Source: Chlamydomonas reinhardtii (Eukaryota > Chlorophyta > Chlorophyceae > Chlamydomonadales > Chlamydomonadaceae). Taken from it: a DNA stretch of 64,000 nucleotides. Both the position numbers and the translations under genes were made by a program. This document shows, in pieces, positions 1 to 10,365 of this stretch. How positions within the stretch are numbered: position 1 is the first letter of the stretch; every line of letters begins with the position of its first letter. The notes under the pieces were generated by a model. The model saw only the letters and a list, made by a program, of their open reading frames with translations. It was not told the origin of the DNA and searched no databases. The DNA is taken from the NCBI RefSeq assembly GCF_000002595.2, contig NC_057015.1, positions 3,110,952 through 3,174,951 on the forward strand. The letters are read 5' to 3'.

Positions 1-127
1 AAGATGCGCTGCCTGGGGCCTGCAAGTTGGCATCGCCTAATACGGACCCGGGACCCCCGTTACTCATACAGTCTGCACGTTTCATCACGTTCTAAGTCAT
101 CCGTACGGTGACCTTTGCTGGGTCAGG

Positions 128-690
128 CGCTGTGTCCGCTGGCACCAGCCGTAATAAGCTACATACGGTACATCAGACAGGCCAGCGCTTGTCAGAGTGC
201 GGGAGGAACGTAATGAACGCCGCACTGCGCCCACCTCACAATCATACCAAAACTGTGTGGGTACCGTACAGCGACACACGCAATCATCGCGCCTGCATCG
301 CATACACAATCCTGCCACAGTCTTTCTTCCCTCGCGCTCTCTTAACACATTGTCCCACGAGGCCACCACACCACCACAAGAGCACGCCATAACTGAGTGG
401 CTGTGTCTGCGGGCATTTGCTGCGCGCGTCACAAGCTACATACTCACATCAGCCGGACCAGAGCTTGTCGGAGTGCGGAGAAACGCAATCAACACGACAA
501 CACCGAACAGCGCCCAGCTCACAAACATCAAATAAGTATCACACTCAGTGGTTACCGTACAGCGACACACGCAACCGTTGTCCCTGCATCGCATACACAG
601 TGTTTCTTCCCTTGTGCTTTCCAAACACATTGTCCCACGAGGCCCTCCAGCACCACACGAGCATGTCGCATTCGAGTGGCCGTTGTCACG
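128..690. repeat. Tandem duplication, two units of about 275 bp
   Basis: Two diverged units run about 128-400 and 401-690. Landmarks recur at a spacing of about 273-280 bp: the block around 156-212 matches 430-490, and the block at 255-364 (GTACCGTACAGCGACACACG through CATTGTCCCACGAGGCC) matches 547-644. A third unit seems to begin near 672. Weaker relatives of the block with CTTGTGCTCT-type text appear inside introns near 6185-6270, 11740-11800 and 12190-12270, so this looks like a dispersed family. No coding capacity is evident in 1-1226. Confidence 0.7.
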
Positions 691-1151
691 CTCCCTCCAG
701 CACCCTTCATCACGCCGCGCGCCCTGGGCTGTGTGCGGCCACGTGCAGCTCCATGGCCTGCACGGCACAGCAGTCGGCGCACACGGGTCAGGCACTTTAC
801 CTGCTGACCTTCACATGCCTTGCCCCTCGCTTCAGCTCTCCTGTAATCTAGTAAGGAAAAGCTATATTCCCTCCACAGCCCCCTCACTACACACGGCACG
901 CGCACGCTCCCCGCCCACCTCCAGGTGTTGTCTCAGGTGTCGCAACACCCCCGCGCCCACCGTGTTGGTCCAGCGGGTGGCCTGCGGGAGGGCGCGGCCG
1001 GAGGAGGTGTGACGGGCAGGAGGGCGTGTGCGCGAGGAAGCAAGGGAGAGCAGCTCGCCAGCTGGTAATCAGGGCGGCTGTGGCGTGACAGGCAGGAGGG
1101 TGTGGCAGGCAGGGGCCGTGCGCGCGAAATGGGAAGAACATGGGACCAACA

Positions 1152-1156
1152 TTACA
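1152..1156 (-). terminator. Poly(A) signal TGTAA for the DUF676 esterase gene
   Basis: TGTAA, the usual chlorophycean polyadenylation signal, lies on the minus strand about 70 nt past the esterase stop codon. Confidence 0.5.
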
Positions 1157-1226
1157 AGGCGGCTCAGGGGCCCAGGGCCAGCGCAGACCTAGACGTGGCA
1201 CCGGCGTGTGCGCTACACAGTCTTCT

Positions 1227-3454
1227 TCAGCCTGGTGCCAGCCTCGGAACTAGGCACGGTATCAACGTTTGCGCATTCCGCAGCCGCTCCTCGGCCACTT
1301 CCTTCTCCCCCTCCTTCCCTGTGCGCAGCCCCACCTGTATGTTGTTGTGTGCAGTGCCCATGCGCGCCCCGGCGAAGCTCACGTCCACTCGCCGCCACGG
1401 CATCTGCTGCAGCCGCCCCAGCGCGAACGACACCACCTGCGGCACACCCCGCAACACATCATACCAGACCAGACCATTCTACACAGCGCATGGAAGACTT
1501 GGCGTCAGACCACAGCGGTGAGAGTAGCATGGCTAGCATCCTGTACCTCAGCTTTAGACCGACCAATGCATGAAGGACCAAAGCAGTGAGGCAATTGAGA
1601 GCTGGCAGCTTTGATACGGCTGTAGCGCTGCGTCAACTTCACGCACACCTGTGATGGAGACTCTGGCGCCGCCGTCAGTGAGTCCTCCAACTCGACATCG
1701 TCCGCGTCCGCGACCTCCTGGGCCTCGCCCGCGCTGGTCGCCGCCGCCGCACCCCCGGCTGCCGCCCCGGGTCCCGCTTCAGCTGCTGCGGTCGCTGCGG
1801 TCAATGAGATGTCCTTTCCTGCCGGGGCCACACGGTCCGTGCCTGCATCAACTCTTGCAGCTGCTGCAGCGCCGTGCGCCTCGCCGCCTTGGTCTAGCCG
1901 CTCCTGTTCCATATCAGCTGGTTTCGATGCTGCCGCCACCCCGGGCGCCTGAGTTTGGTCCCTCCTGTTCCCCGCTTGCGCCTCTGTCCCGCTCGGCCCT
2001 CTCGTGGCGTCGGCTTCCGGCTTGCTGCCACCACCGCCGCCGTTCCCACCACCGCCGATCCCAGCGCCGCATGCAGCTGCTGCCCTAACAGCACCTCTAT
2101 CGCTGCTGCCGCCACCGCAGCTGCTGCTGGCGCGGCTCCAGGCGGCCTCCGGCGGGTCGTCCCGCACCACGCCGCGCCCCCGCCGCACCAGCTGTGGATC
2201 CAGATCCGGCAGCTGCGGCGTGTCACGGAGTGTGGCATTCTGCCAGCTCACCCTGTGGGTGTCCACGGCCGCGTTCATGGCCGTGCCGTGTTTGTGTCCG
2301 TTTGGTTGTCAGCAGTACACAGTCGAGAGTTGCAGGTAGAGGGGCTCGGGACGCAGACTTGTCACACAAGCATAGTCGCACAGCTGGCACTTAGCCCCAG
2401 CCCAGCACGCACCAGTGGTCTCGGCCCACGTTGCCGTAGCAGGCGCGTGTGCGGAACGCCCGGAGCGCCGAGAAGAAGTAGCAGCCCCTGCGGCCGTGCG
2501 CGTGCGGCTTGGTGCGTGTTGGAACATTAATCAGAGCGGGGACCTGGACGGCAGATGCCTCAACGGCTCCGTAGTTCAGCCGCTGTCGCAGTGCAGTGTC
2601 GTTATGTGTGCCCATCGACAACCTCCGCACCCCGTCCATCGCCTTCGCCAAACTAGTCATGCCTGAAACCCCTACCACAACCCGCTACTGCCGTATCCAG
2701 TGCCCACCCACTTGTCCGGCTCGTCCAGTGTCATGCGGATGAGGAGCGGCAGCTCTCCAGGCCCGCCGTCCAGCGCCAGGAAGTGACGGCCCGTGCCGCT
2801 GAACAGCCGAGCCGCCACACCGTGCCCAATGGCCTGTCAGACCGGGTGTGTCAGATGATGGCCACGGGTGGGGAGTGACATTCATAATAATCAAGAAGTG
2901 AGGGAGGGGGGACGGGCGGAGAGGGTGCGGTCGGCAAGAGCTGGCAGGTTGCGGAGAGACACACGTCACACACCACAAGCCGGTGGAAGTGTGGTCAGCA
3001 TCGCAACGAGCTGCAATTTGAGCATGCGCGCTGCACGCGTGCTGTTTTGAGTTGGACTGCCTTGCTGAGGCCACGTACTCCCGCACCCACCTGCAGCCCC
3101 CGCTGCAGCGCTCCCCCCAGCACCGGCAGGTGGCCGGCCCACGCCACGAACGGCACCTGCGCGGGCCCCGCATCCACTGTCAGGCCAAGGTGCGGCGAGG
3201 CCAGCGTGACGAAGTGGCGGGGCGTGAGGCCGGCAATGGTGCCGTCGGCGGGCCGGTACAGCAGCCCGGCGGCGTAGCGGGCGATCATTCCGCCCATGGA
3301 GTGCCTGTGCGGCGCGGCGCGGCGCGGCGTGGTGATGGCGTGGTGTGGCAAGGCGCGAAGTGGCGTGACAAGGCATGGTTGGTGGTGGTGGTGGTGGTGG
3401 TGGTGGTGGTGGTGGTGGTGGTGGTGGTGGTGGTGGTGGTGGTGGTGGTGGTGG

Positions 3455-3485
<31 letters not shown>

Positions 3486-4125
3486 GGTGGTGGTGCTGGT
3501 GGTGCTGGTGAGTGTGGTTGATAGGGGTGCAAAACCGACAGGAGGCAGGTGGAGGCGGTGGAGCAGAGATGGTCATGCGAGACGAAGCGTTAGGACCCGG
3601 CAAGGAGCCTACGGGCGTGAGCCCCAAAGCCCCGCGTACCCGATCATGCTGACGTGCGTGAGCCCGGGCGCTGTGGCCAGCAGTGCGCATATCTCCTCCG
3701 CCAGGCGCTGGCCACACACGTCCACACCGTGATGTGTGCGCCAACGGGCGTTGACCGCCGACTGAAGGAACACGTACCTGCGCGGCCATGTACAGCAGAA
3801 AACCAACGCCGGTTGTTAAAAGTGACCCGTGCAGCAAGCGGCTGCATCTACTGCCTTGTCAGTGTATGCCATTGTATGGGAAGCCACCGTGCGAAGACGG
3901 AAGGTGTTGTAAGGCCGGCGGCAGCAGTCGAGGCCAAGACGGACTCCCGTCTGGAACCCTCGCCACCGGCGAGACGTGCCAAGTGCCAACGCACCTCCCC
4001 GCGTCCGGCATGTTACGCAACTCCACTACGCATCGGTCCCATGCACTCTTGGTGTCCGCCAGACCGTGCACCAGCACCAGAAGGTGGTCGGGCGACCCCG
4101 ACGATTCCGCGACTGTTGCATCCAT
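1227..4125 (-). CDS. DUF676-family serine esterase/lipase
   Basis: Exons in transcript order: 4125-3995, 3777-3640, 3304-3091, 2833-2712, 2487-2413, 2252-1649, 1436-1227. The sum is 1494 nt, giving 497 aa. The alpha/beta-hydrolase fold of the DUF676 group is clear: VLVHGLADT near residue 17, then SAVN...GVDVCGQRLAEEI, then the nucleophile elbow GHSMGG (Ser about 92), LTPRHFVTLASPHLG, and a late GRDHWVSW carrying the probable catalytic His (about 226). An Ala/Gly-rich insert of roughly 150 residues separates this from a conserved C-terminal block (MPWRRVDVSF). The start is the first ATG (4125) ahead of the hydrolase core. Families of this type hydrolyse lipid or other acyl esters; the substrate here is unknown. 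It is head-to-head with VPS29. Confidence 0.88.
3379..3511. repeat. (GTG)n trinucleotide microsatellite
   Basis: About 130 bp of nearly pure GTG/CAC repeat, ending in interrupted GCTGGTG units. It lies inside the esterase intron between exons 3640-3777 and 3091-3304. It opens all frames into poly-W, poly-V or poly-H shadows that are not coding. Confidence 0.95.
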
Positions 4126-4323
4126 ACACAAGCGTAGCTTGCTCACGCCAGGATGATGGTGCCCAAGTTTTATTGATGCATGTGCTGTGCAGGTACACGT
4201 TATAGAGTATACAAGGCAATGGGCATGCAGTGATAATGCGGCAATGTGCTGAAGGGCCACGCCATTTCTCCTGGTCCAACTACACATGCAATACCTGAAA
4301 CCAGCTACAAATTTTTACACGAT

Positions 4324-4342
4324 AGTTTAAATATATATACAC
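4324..4342. promoter_or_regulatory. AT-rich TATA-like element in a bidirectional promoter
   Basis: The 332-bp interval between the divergent esterase (start 4125) and VPS29 (start 4458) contains TTTAAATATATATAC, a palindromic TATA-like stretch about 120 bp before the VPS29 ATG and 200 bp before the esterase ATG. It is one of few AT-rich islands in this GC-rich window. Its role is inferred from position only. Confidence 0.35.
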
Positions 4343-4457
4343 TTGGCACTTAGGCATCGTTCAGTTCGGACGAGACCTGGCACTCACCCCTCAAACGTGC
4401 TCCCGCTGGCTTCAGTGACTGTATACTTACTTGAAACGGTCCTTAGGCCTCGTTGCA

Positions 4458-6676
4458 ATGGTTCTCGTGCTGTGCATCGGCGACCTGCACATACCGCACC
4501 GAGCCCCGGACCTGCCCGCGAAGTTCAAGGAGCTGCTCAAGCCGGGCAAGATCCACAGCACCATTTGCGTGGGGAACGTTTGCAGTAAAGTGAGCATGGA
4601 ATCGTCAGAAGGCTGCGGGGCAGCTTGTGTGCAGCGCGGGAAGGTCGTCTGACAACCTTCGTGTCTGGGCGGGGCAGGTCGGCAGTCATCGTGTCTTCCC
4701 AGTCAGGACTGGGGCCCCGGCCCGCTTCTGCGGGTGCCGGGGTGTGTGAGTGCGGCATGCGGGTCGCCTGCTGCAGTGTAGGCGGCGAGCACACATCCTG
4801 CCACGTGCCCTGTTGTCGTGTGTCCAGCCCATGCCCCACGGCGCTTGACCCCCGGCGCATGCCTTTGCGGTGCGGCGCTCATTCCCGGCATGAGGCGCCC
4901 ACCCGCATACACACACATTTTTTCTCCCTCGCCCCACCCCCGCCCCCAGGTGTTCCTGGACTACCTGCGCACCATCAGCGGCGAGCTGCACGTGGTGTCG
5001 GGCGACTTCGACGAATTCGCGGCGCCCGAGCAGCTGGTGCGCGGAGGTGGTGGCAGTGGCAGAGTTTACCATGCGGTGGCAGCGGTGGCGGTGTGCCGGT
5101 GGTTCTGGCGGTAGTGGTGTCGGTGGCGTTGACGGTACGGTAGTGCTGGCGTCTCCTGCCAGCACTTGGTATTCGTCCGGGGTGTGGCCAGGCAGGGAGT
5201 GGCTGCGGGTTGCCAAGGTGCTGGTGACGAGGTGTCCTGTTGAGCGAGGAAGACTGCTGCCGGCTGCTTGACTGCTTGTCGGGCTGCCTGGCTGCCTGGC
5301 TGGTCAGCTGTGCGCGCTTGCCCTTGACGCCCCCGGGTAATGACATGGGGTGGTAACCAGCAACCGGCCCGGCGTGTGTGCTGTATGTTCGCTCAGGTGT
5401 TGGACATCGCGGGGTTCCGGGTGGGGGTATGCCACGGACACCAGGTGAGGCCTAGCCGCGCCTTGACGCACACGACATGCACCGCTCCGCACCTTGCTGC
5501 ACGGCACCACACTGCACCGCTCCACACCTTGTCGCACTGCACCACACTGCAATGCACTGCGCCACACTGCGTGCCGGTGTCGGCGGAGTGCCGGTGTCGG
5601 CGGAGTGCTGGTGTCGGCGGAGTGCCGGCCTGCGGGGCCAAAAGGCGGGCCGGCCGGCAGCACGGCGGCGCGCTATGCCTGCAGGCCCTGTGGGCCACGG
5701 CGCGCGCCCTCGTATGCACACGCACACCAAAGCTCACACAAGGTACACCGGGCACTCAACGCGGCGCCCAATACTCGACTGCCTGTGTCGCAGATTGTGC
5801 CGTGGGGTGACGCGGATGCCATCTCGCTGCTACAGCGGCAGATGGGGGCGGACATCCTGGTCACAGGCAACACACACAAGTTCGAGGTGGGTGGGCCGCA
5901 GCGCGGATGGGCGGATGGGCGGGTGGGCGCGACAGATGGGAACAGCCACGGTGACAACTGGTTGCGGGCGTGGATCTGGCATGGCGCCTCAGGCAGTGGG
6001 CCTGCAGGGGGGTTACATTCATGATTAATTAAAGAAGTGAAGTCGTGGCCTGCAGGGGGGGGCAGCGCGCAACGCGCCGCAACACAGCCGTCACGCTGGT
6101 AACCTGCCGCACAGCTCCTGCCGGAACACACGCTCTCTCCCCAGCAGCATCTGCACATGGGCTCGTGCCAAGCAACCTGTTCACCACGTAGACACACATG
6201 CGTTCCCTCCTTCGCACACGTTGCACGCACTGCCCTGCATGTTTCTTTCCCTTGTGCATGCTCCTTAACTTCTGCACCCTGACGCGCCGGCACAGGCTCG
6301 CAAGGCCGGCTCCTGCCTGGCTCTCAACCCCGGCTCCGCCACCGGCGCCTTCAGCGTGTCCGCAGCCGGCACCAGTCAGCCCGCGCCTACACCCAGCTTC
6401 GTGCTGATGGACCTTGACGGCCAGAAGGTGTGTGAGGGGCGGCGGCACCTGAGCGGGGAGGGCGGGCGGCTTTAATTCGCTACATGTGACATCGGAGGGG
6501 ATTTGCTGTGCGCATGTGTCGGGAGATTTGCTGCCTGGGCGCGCTTTCCCACTTCGCACTGATGTCTCGCCTGCTGCCTGCCGCTGCCGTTGCTGCCGCA
6601 GGTGACTGTGTATGTGTACCAGCTGGTGGATGGCGAGGTGCGCGTGGAGAAGATCGATTACAACAAGGCCGCGTGA
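4458..6676 (+). CDS. VPS29: Vacuolar protein sorting protein 29 (retromer subunit)
   Basis: Exons: 4458-4589, 4950-5036, 5397-5444, 5794-5886, 6296-6427, 6602-6676; 567 nt, 188 aa, the usual VPS29 length. VPS29 is the metallophosphoesterase-fold scaffold of the retromer complex, which recycles sorting receptors from endosomes to the Golgi. Family motifs are in order: [75 protein letters not shown], and the C-terminal [10 protein letters not shown]. The motif usually GHTHKFE reads GNTHKFE here, so one metal-site His-region position has changed. That fits the view that VPS29 acts as a binding scaffold rather than an enzyme. The ATG at 4458 starts directly at the family N-terminus. Confidence 0.96.
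5575..5632. repeat. 17-bp minisatellite in VPS29 intron 3
   Basis: Three and a bit copies of GGTGTCGGCGGAGTGCC in tandem. They are preceded (5470-5570) by imperfect repeats of CACCGCTCCACACCTTG-type text. Confidence 0.8.
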
Positions 6677-7289
6677 GCCACATCATGTGTGGGGCAGCGG
6701 CGGCGTAGGGGTGTGAAGCTGCTCCTATTGAATGTGTGTTCGCATTCCACACTAAGGGCGGTGGCAAAGATCTTGCTGACAGGTGGGCGCGCGGTCTGTG
6801 CCGTACGCTCACCCGGTTGTGAAGTGTGATGTTGGGTCGGCGGCAGTTGAGATTGAGGGGCCCGTATGAAGGTGTGGGTGCATGGACAGGGCGCGGAGTG
6901 GACGGACACGAAAGCACAGGCTAGGGTGCGCCAGTGCTTGGCCGGCGAGGCGAGACAGGCGTGGCTGCATTGGTCGGAACGAGTGCGGTCTGAGGCGGGC
7001 GTGGTCGGTGAGGGCAACAGCGACCTAGGTATGGTAGGGTGTGTCGGCTCAGAGCACTTGGGTAGGTATAAGCTTGCAGCGACAAGGCTCGGGGGGAATA
7101 CTGGGCCGTACGAGGGGCCCAACAAATACACGCATTATTGCTCCGAGGGTTGGGGTATCTCCATGTTTTCGTGGTAATAGGTGTAGATATTCTTTGAGAC
7201 ACGGATTGAGTGTTGGGGAGGGCGGCGCGCACTTGCTCGGCAACGGGCAGCGCTGCATGCAGGCGGTCGTACCATGGGGGGGCCCACGT
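6677..7289. other. VPS29 3' flank, no gene seen
   Basis: No open frame with family resemblance or consistent splice pattern was found. It should contain the VPS29 3' UTR; I saw no clear TGTAA signal. Confidence 0.5.
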
Positions 7290-7905
7290 GCTCACCAAGT
7301 CCAAGTGTGCAACCACTGCGGGACGGTGTGGTCTAGTCCACTTTGCGGGCGGGCGGCTGGCTGGGTGATGGCTGGGTGGCAGGGTGACGGCTCAGTGGGG
7401 CTCGCTCAGTCGTGGGCTCAGTGGGGCTCAGTGGGTGATGGCTGGGTGACGGCTCAGTCGTGGGCTCAGTGGGACTCACTCACTCGCGGTGTGACGCGTC
7501 TGTGTGGTGCTATCGCCTGGCCGGGCGCCCGGAGCGTGAGGAATGCGCATCAGCAAACTTCCAGCCAGCCAGCAACTCGTCGGTTCTGAAAATCCAGCGT
7601 TCGACCAGCCGCGCACTCCTACCCAGCCGTTGCAAATTGTTTGCCATTTGCTGGGGATTGGGAATCAGCTGCACCCTACGGGTCTTAACCAACCTGCCTT
7701 ACAACTGTCCCATCGCACACTCACTCACTCACTCTACCCTCCCGACGGTGCAGGGACGGGACGTCAACTCCGCAACCAACATCCGGCACGCGCTGGTGGA
7801 GATGCTGCTGGGGCACAAGCGACCTGCATCGCTGCAGACTGGTGGCGGCGGCGGTGGCGCTGGCGGCAGCGGGGGCGCGTGCACACATCTGGCAGGGCAT
7901 GCGTA
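7290..7905 (+). pseudogene. C-terminal remnant of a Fanzor (eukaryotic TnpB-like) nuclease
   Basis: Two pieces match the end of TnpB/Fanzor proteins. At 7296-7331 the frame reads HQVQVCNHCGTVW, half of the treble-clef zinc ribbon (CxxC). At 7757-7833 it reads RDVNSATNIRHALVEMLLG, the RuvC-III motif with its catalytic Asp, followed by HKRPASLQ, a Gly-rich tail and a stop near 7905. The pieces flank about 420 bp containing a tandem repeat (7360-7480) that resembles an intron, but the phases at the candidate GT and AG sites do not join cleanly. RuvC-I, RuvC-II and the rest of the protein are absent, since VPS29 lies immediately upstream. Fanzors are RNA-guided DNA nucleases carried on transposons. 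This copy is most likely a truncated relic. Confidence 0.6.
7355..7485. repeat. Tandem repeat of GGCTCAGTSGTGGGCTCAGTG-like units
   Basis: Imperfect short repeats built from GCTGGGTGATGGCTGGGTG and GGCTCAGTGGGGCTC. They lie between the two Fanzor-like blocks. Confidence 0.6.
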
Positions 7906-8021
7906 GCGACATGACAAGTAGTGCGGCTCGCTGTCGACAAGTGTGCTGCGTCTGCCTGCGGTTGGCTCTGCTGTGGCATCGCGATTGCTAAGCACCTGGT
8001 TATTTGGCTATGTGCCTGTGG

Positions 8022-8095
8022 AAACCGGCCCCGGCTATGTCCAGGCGATGAGTGAGGGCCTCAGCCCCTTTTCCCGTGACCGGGGAACACTTGTC
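8022..8095 (+). repeat. Copy 1 of a dispersed hairpin module
   Basis: The text CGGCTATGTCCAGGCGATGAG, then CTCAGCCCCTTTTCCCGTGAC and CGGGGAACACTTGTC, recurs on the opposite strand near 58875-58965 and, more diverged, near 56688-56810. It folds as two small hairpins (GGC...GCC and TTCCC...GGGAA). It begins about 120 bp after the Fanzor-like tail, so it may be the right-end region of that element. Confidence 0.65.
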
Positions 8096-10091
8096 ATCCA
8101 AGCAATGCGGCTGGGGCATTAGGCACGGACACACACGTGGCACGTATGCGCGTGCCAAACCACCGCCCCCGCCCCAACGAACAAGTCGCCTCCTGACCCC
8201 AACTGCAGCTTGCAGTCAGTTCCCAGTCCGTCCAGCTGGCTCCACATGCAGCAACCATATCCATCCTCCAATCCAGCTGTAGGCGCCTCTCTTCTTTCAG
8301 CACGCGCACGCCTCACGGTCCTTCATCAAGCGCGCTCCTGCTCCTGCTGGCGGCCCTGCCCCTCAGCAGCCGCGGTCGCCCGGAGTACCGGTGAAGCCAC
8401 TCGGGCCTAGGTGCCCTCGCGCCCATGCACCCACTGCATGGTGCACTGTGCCACTTCTCACGCCTTGCCGGTGCTGGATTGGGAACTTGCCGGTGCCCAC
8501 TTGTGTGCTGGCGCAGCCCATGTTCTCCTTCGGCACGCAGGCCGCTTGCGTGCCAGACGCAAACTGAGCCGCACTCAGCCATACAACCTGAACGGAGTCG
8601 CCCAGCGACTGACCCAGCTTGCCACAGGCACGCGGCATCCGTGCCTTCCTCTCGCGGCTGTTAGAGGTGCTAAAGCGCTGCGGGGTACGTGGGCTAGTGG
8701 TGAATGCTGGTGGTCTGTGGACGGCTGGGCTTGGGCTGGGTTGTGCTCCATGTTAGGTGTACGACTGTTGGGCTGTGGTCGGTGCGGTGCTGCGAGCCTG
8801 CCAAACATTCAACGTCTGGACTTTGTTGAATCCGTAGTACCCACCTCGACTGGCTTTCGGCATGGCGTGGGTTGCCACGGCCTCTGCAACTGGATAGTGG
8901 GCCAACCGGGTACTGGCCCGCCAAGCATGCGCGTTACCAACCTCCAAAGCCCTTCAGTGCCCTTCAGAGCCCTGTGCAGATCCCTCCAGAGGCTGAGCGG
9001 CTCTGAAACAGCCTGTGTCAGAAATGCCAGACCACCCTAAAAGCAGCAGGAGGCCATTGCATGAATTAATATGAGTTTCGCGCGAGTTACCGCCCAATTC
9101 CTGCGAGCCGCCCCTGCGCCCCGCCCGCGCGTGCCCCCCAGCGCCTGATGTGCACTCTAGCGAGTCCCACCCGCGCTGGAGCCCAACAATCAACCGTGTG
9201 AAACCGTGTGCACCCAGAGGCAGCTTATGGAAACCGGGTCAGCCCCATGCGTTTACACGCAGCTCACACACGCATGTTCCCAAACGGCGCGCGCACGACT
9301 ATGCTCTCCCACTCACGCGCCGCGCCAACCGCCAGCCTCCGCCGTGCTCCACCGTGCTCTGCCGTAGCTTCCCACACGCGTGCGCGCTCAAGTGCTCACT
9401 CCCACTCGCGTGCCTGCCGACTAGCGCCAACTGCCCGTGTGCGTCACTACAGTCAGGTAGCTTGTACAACTACCTGCACACACTCGCGCAGCTGCCGACT
9501 CCCAAGTCAACTCCTGTACGGCTGAGGGGGTTGGGTGTGCCGTACACCAGTTAATTGAGGGATAGTCGGAGCTGTCCTAGAACCGCCATTACACTATTTA
9601 TTCGAATGTCCCCACACTAACAGCGCCTCTGCGAAGCTGCGCCTATCTTGAGGCTCACGACTGCACCAACGGCCAAGCCTCAAGGCAACCTGGCACCCGC
9701 TGCTGCTTCTCGCAGCATCCAACAAGCGCTGGGAACGTCAACGGCGGGCCCTAACCCACAAGCACGCGTGCCTCATTCCACGCCACACTGCAATGCGTAC
9801 TGCCACATGACACATGCGCGCTTAGCACGTGTTTGGGAATCTGCATGTCAAACCGCTACACCAGCCCAGCTGCAGATAATGACAGCCATCTCGACTGGGC
9901 AAAATGACCATTCCTACAAATGCAATTGCACAGTGTGCTTTGACAGCGCAGGTTATTGCAACGGCACAATTGCAATGCGTACCCCGTTCATAAGCCACCG
10001 AACACAAGTCTGCAATTCAAGCAAGTTTGACTGCACGCACACCATCTTCCTACTACCGTAAACATAACGCGTGATGCAGCACGTTGTCCCC
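8096..10091. other. Gene-free accessory DNA
   Basis: No supportable gene on either strand. Frames are short or of random composition. The only structure seen is the hairpin at 9513-9549. Confidence 0.55.
9488..9549. repeat. Hairpin-ended repeat copy A
   Basis: The stretch AACTCCTGTACGGC...GCCGTACACCAG forms an inverted repeat around a G-rich loop. The same left flank (CCGACT...CTCCCAA...AACTCCTGTACGGC) precedes a larger hairpin at 31449-31541, so the two are copies of one repeat end. Confidence 0.5.
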
Positions 10092-10096
10092 TTACA
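10092..10096 (-). terminator. Poly(A) signal TGTAA for the NEK kinase gene
   Basis: TGTAA on the minus strand about 270 nt past the NEK stop codon. Confidence 0.4.
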
Positions 10097-10365
10097 GCGG
10101 ATGTGCACCAGAGCGATGGTCTGATTAATCGTGTCTGCTCCTGTCTGAGTCACTGCAACCCTTCACCGGTTGCAGTCGAAGATAGCCGCAGCCCTTTCAC
10201 CCTGTCCGGTGAACCTGCCAAGTCAACGCCACTCTACGCACCGCCCTCACGCCTACCAAGCTAATCCGCGCCCCCGCACAGGCCAATGTGTGGCTTACCC
10301 CCAAAAGCCGCACACTGGCCTTCGCCCACATGCCGCTCAGCTCCCAACAAGCACGTGCTGCAGCA

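Noticed and set aside
3296-3732. Long frames of poly-Trp, poly-Val and poly-His
   Set aside because: They are translations of the intronic (GTG)n microsatellite.
9488-9549. Helitron 3' end
   Set aside because: A hairpin is present, but no CTRR terminus at a fixed distance and no Helitron coding sequence were seen.
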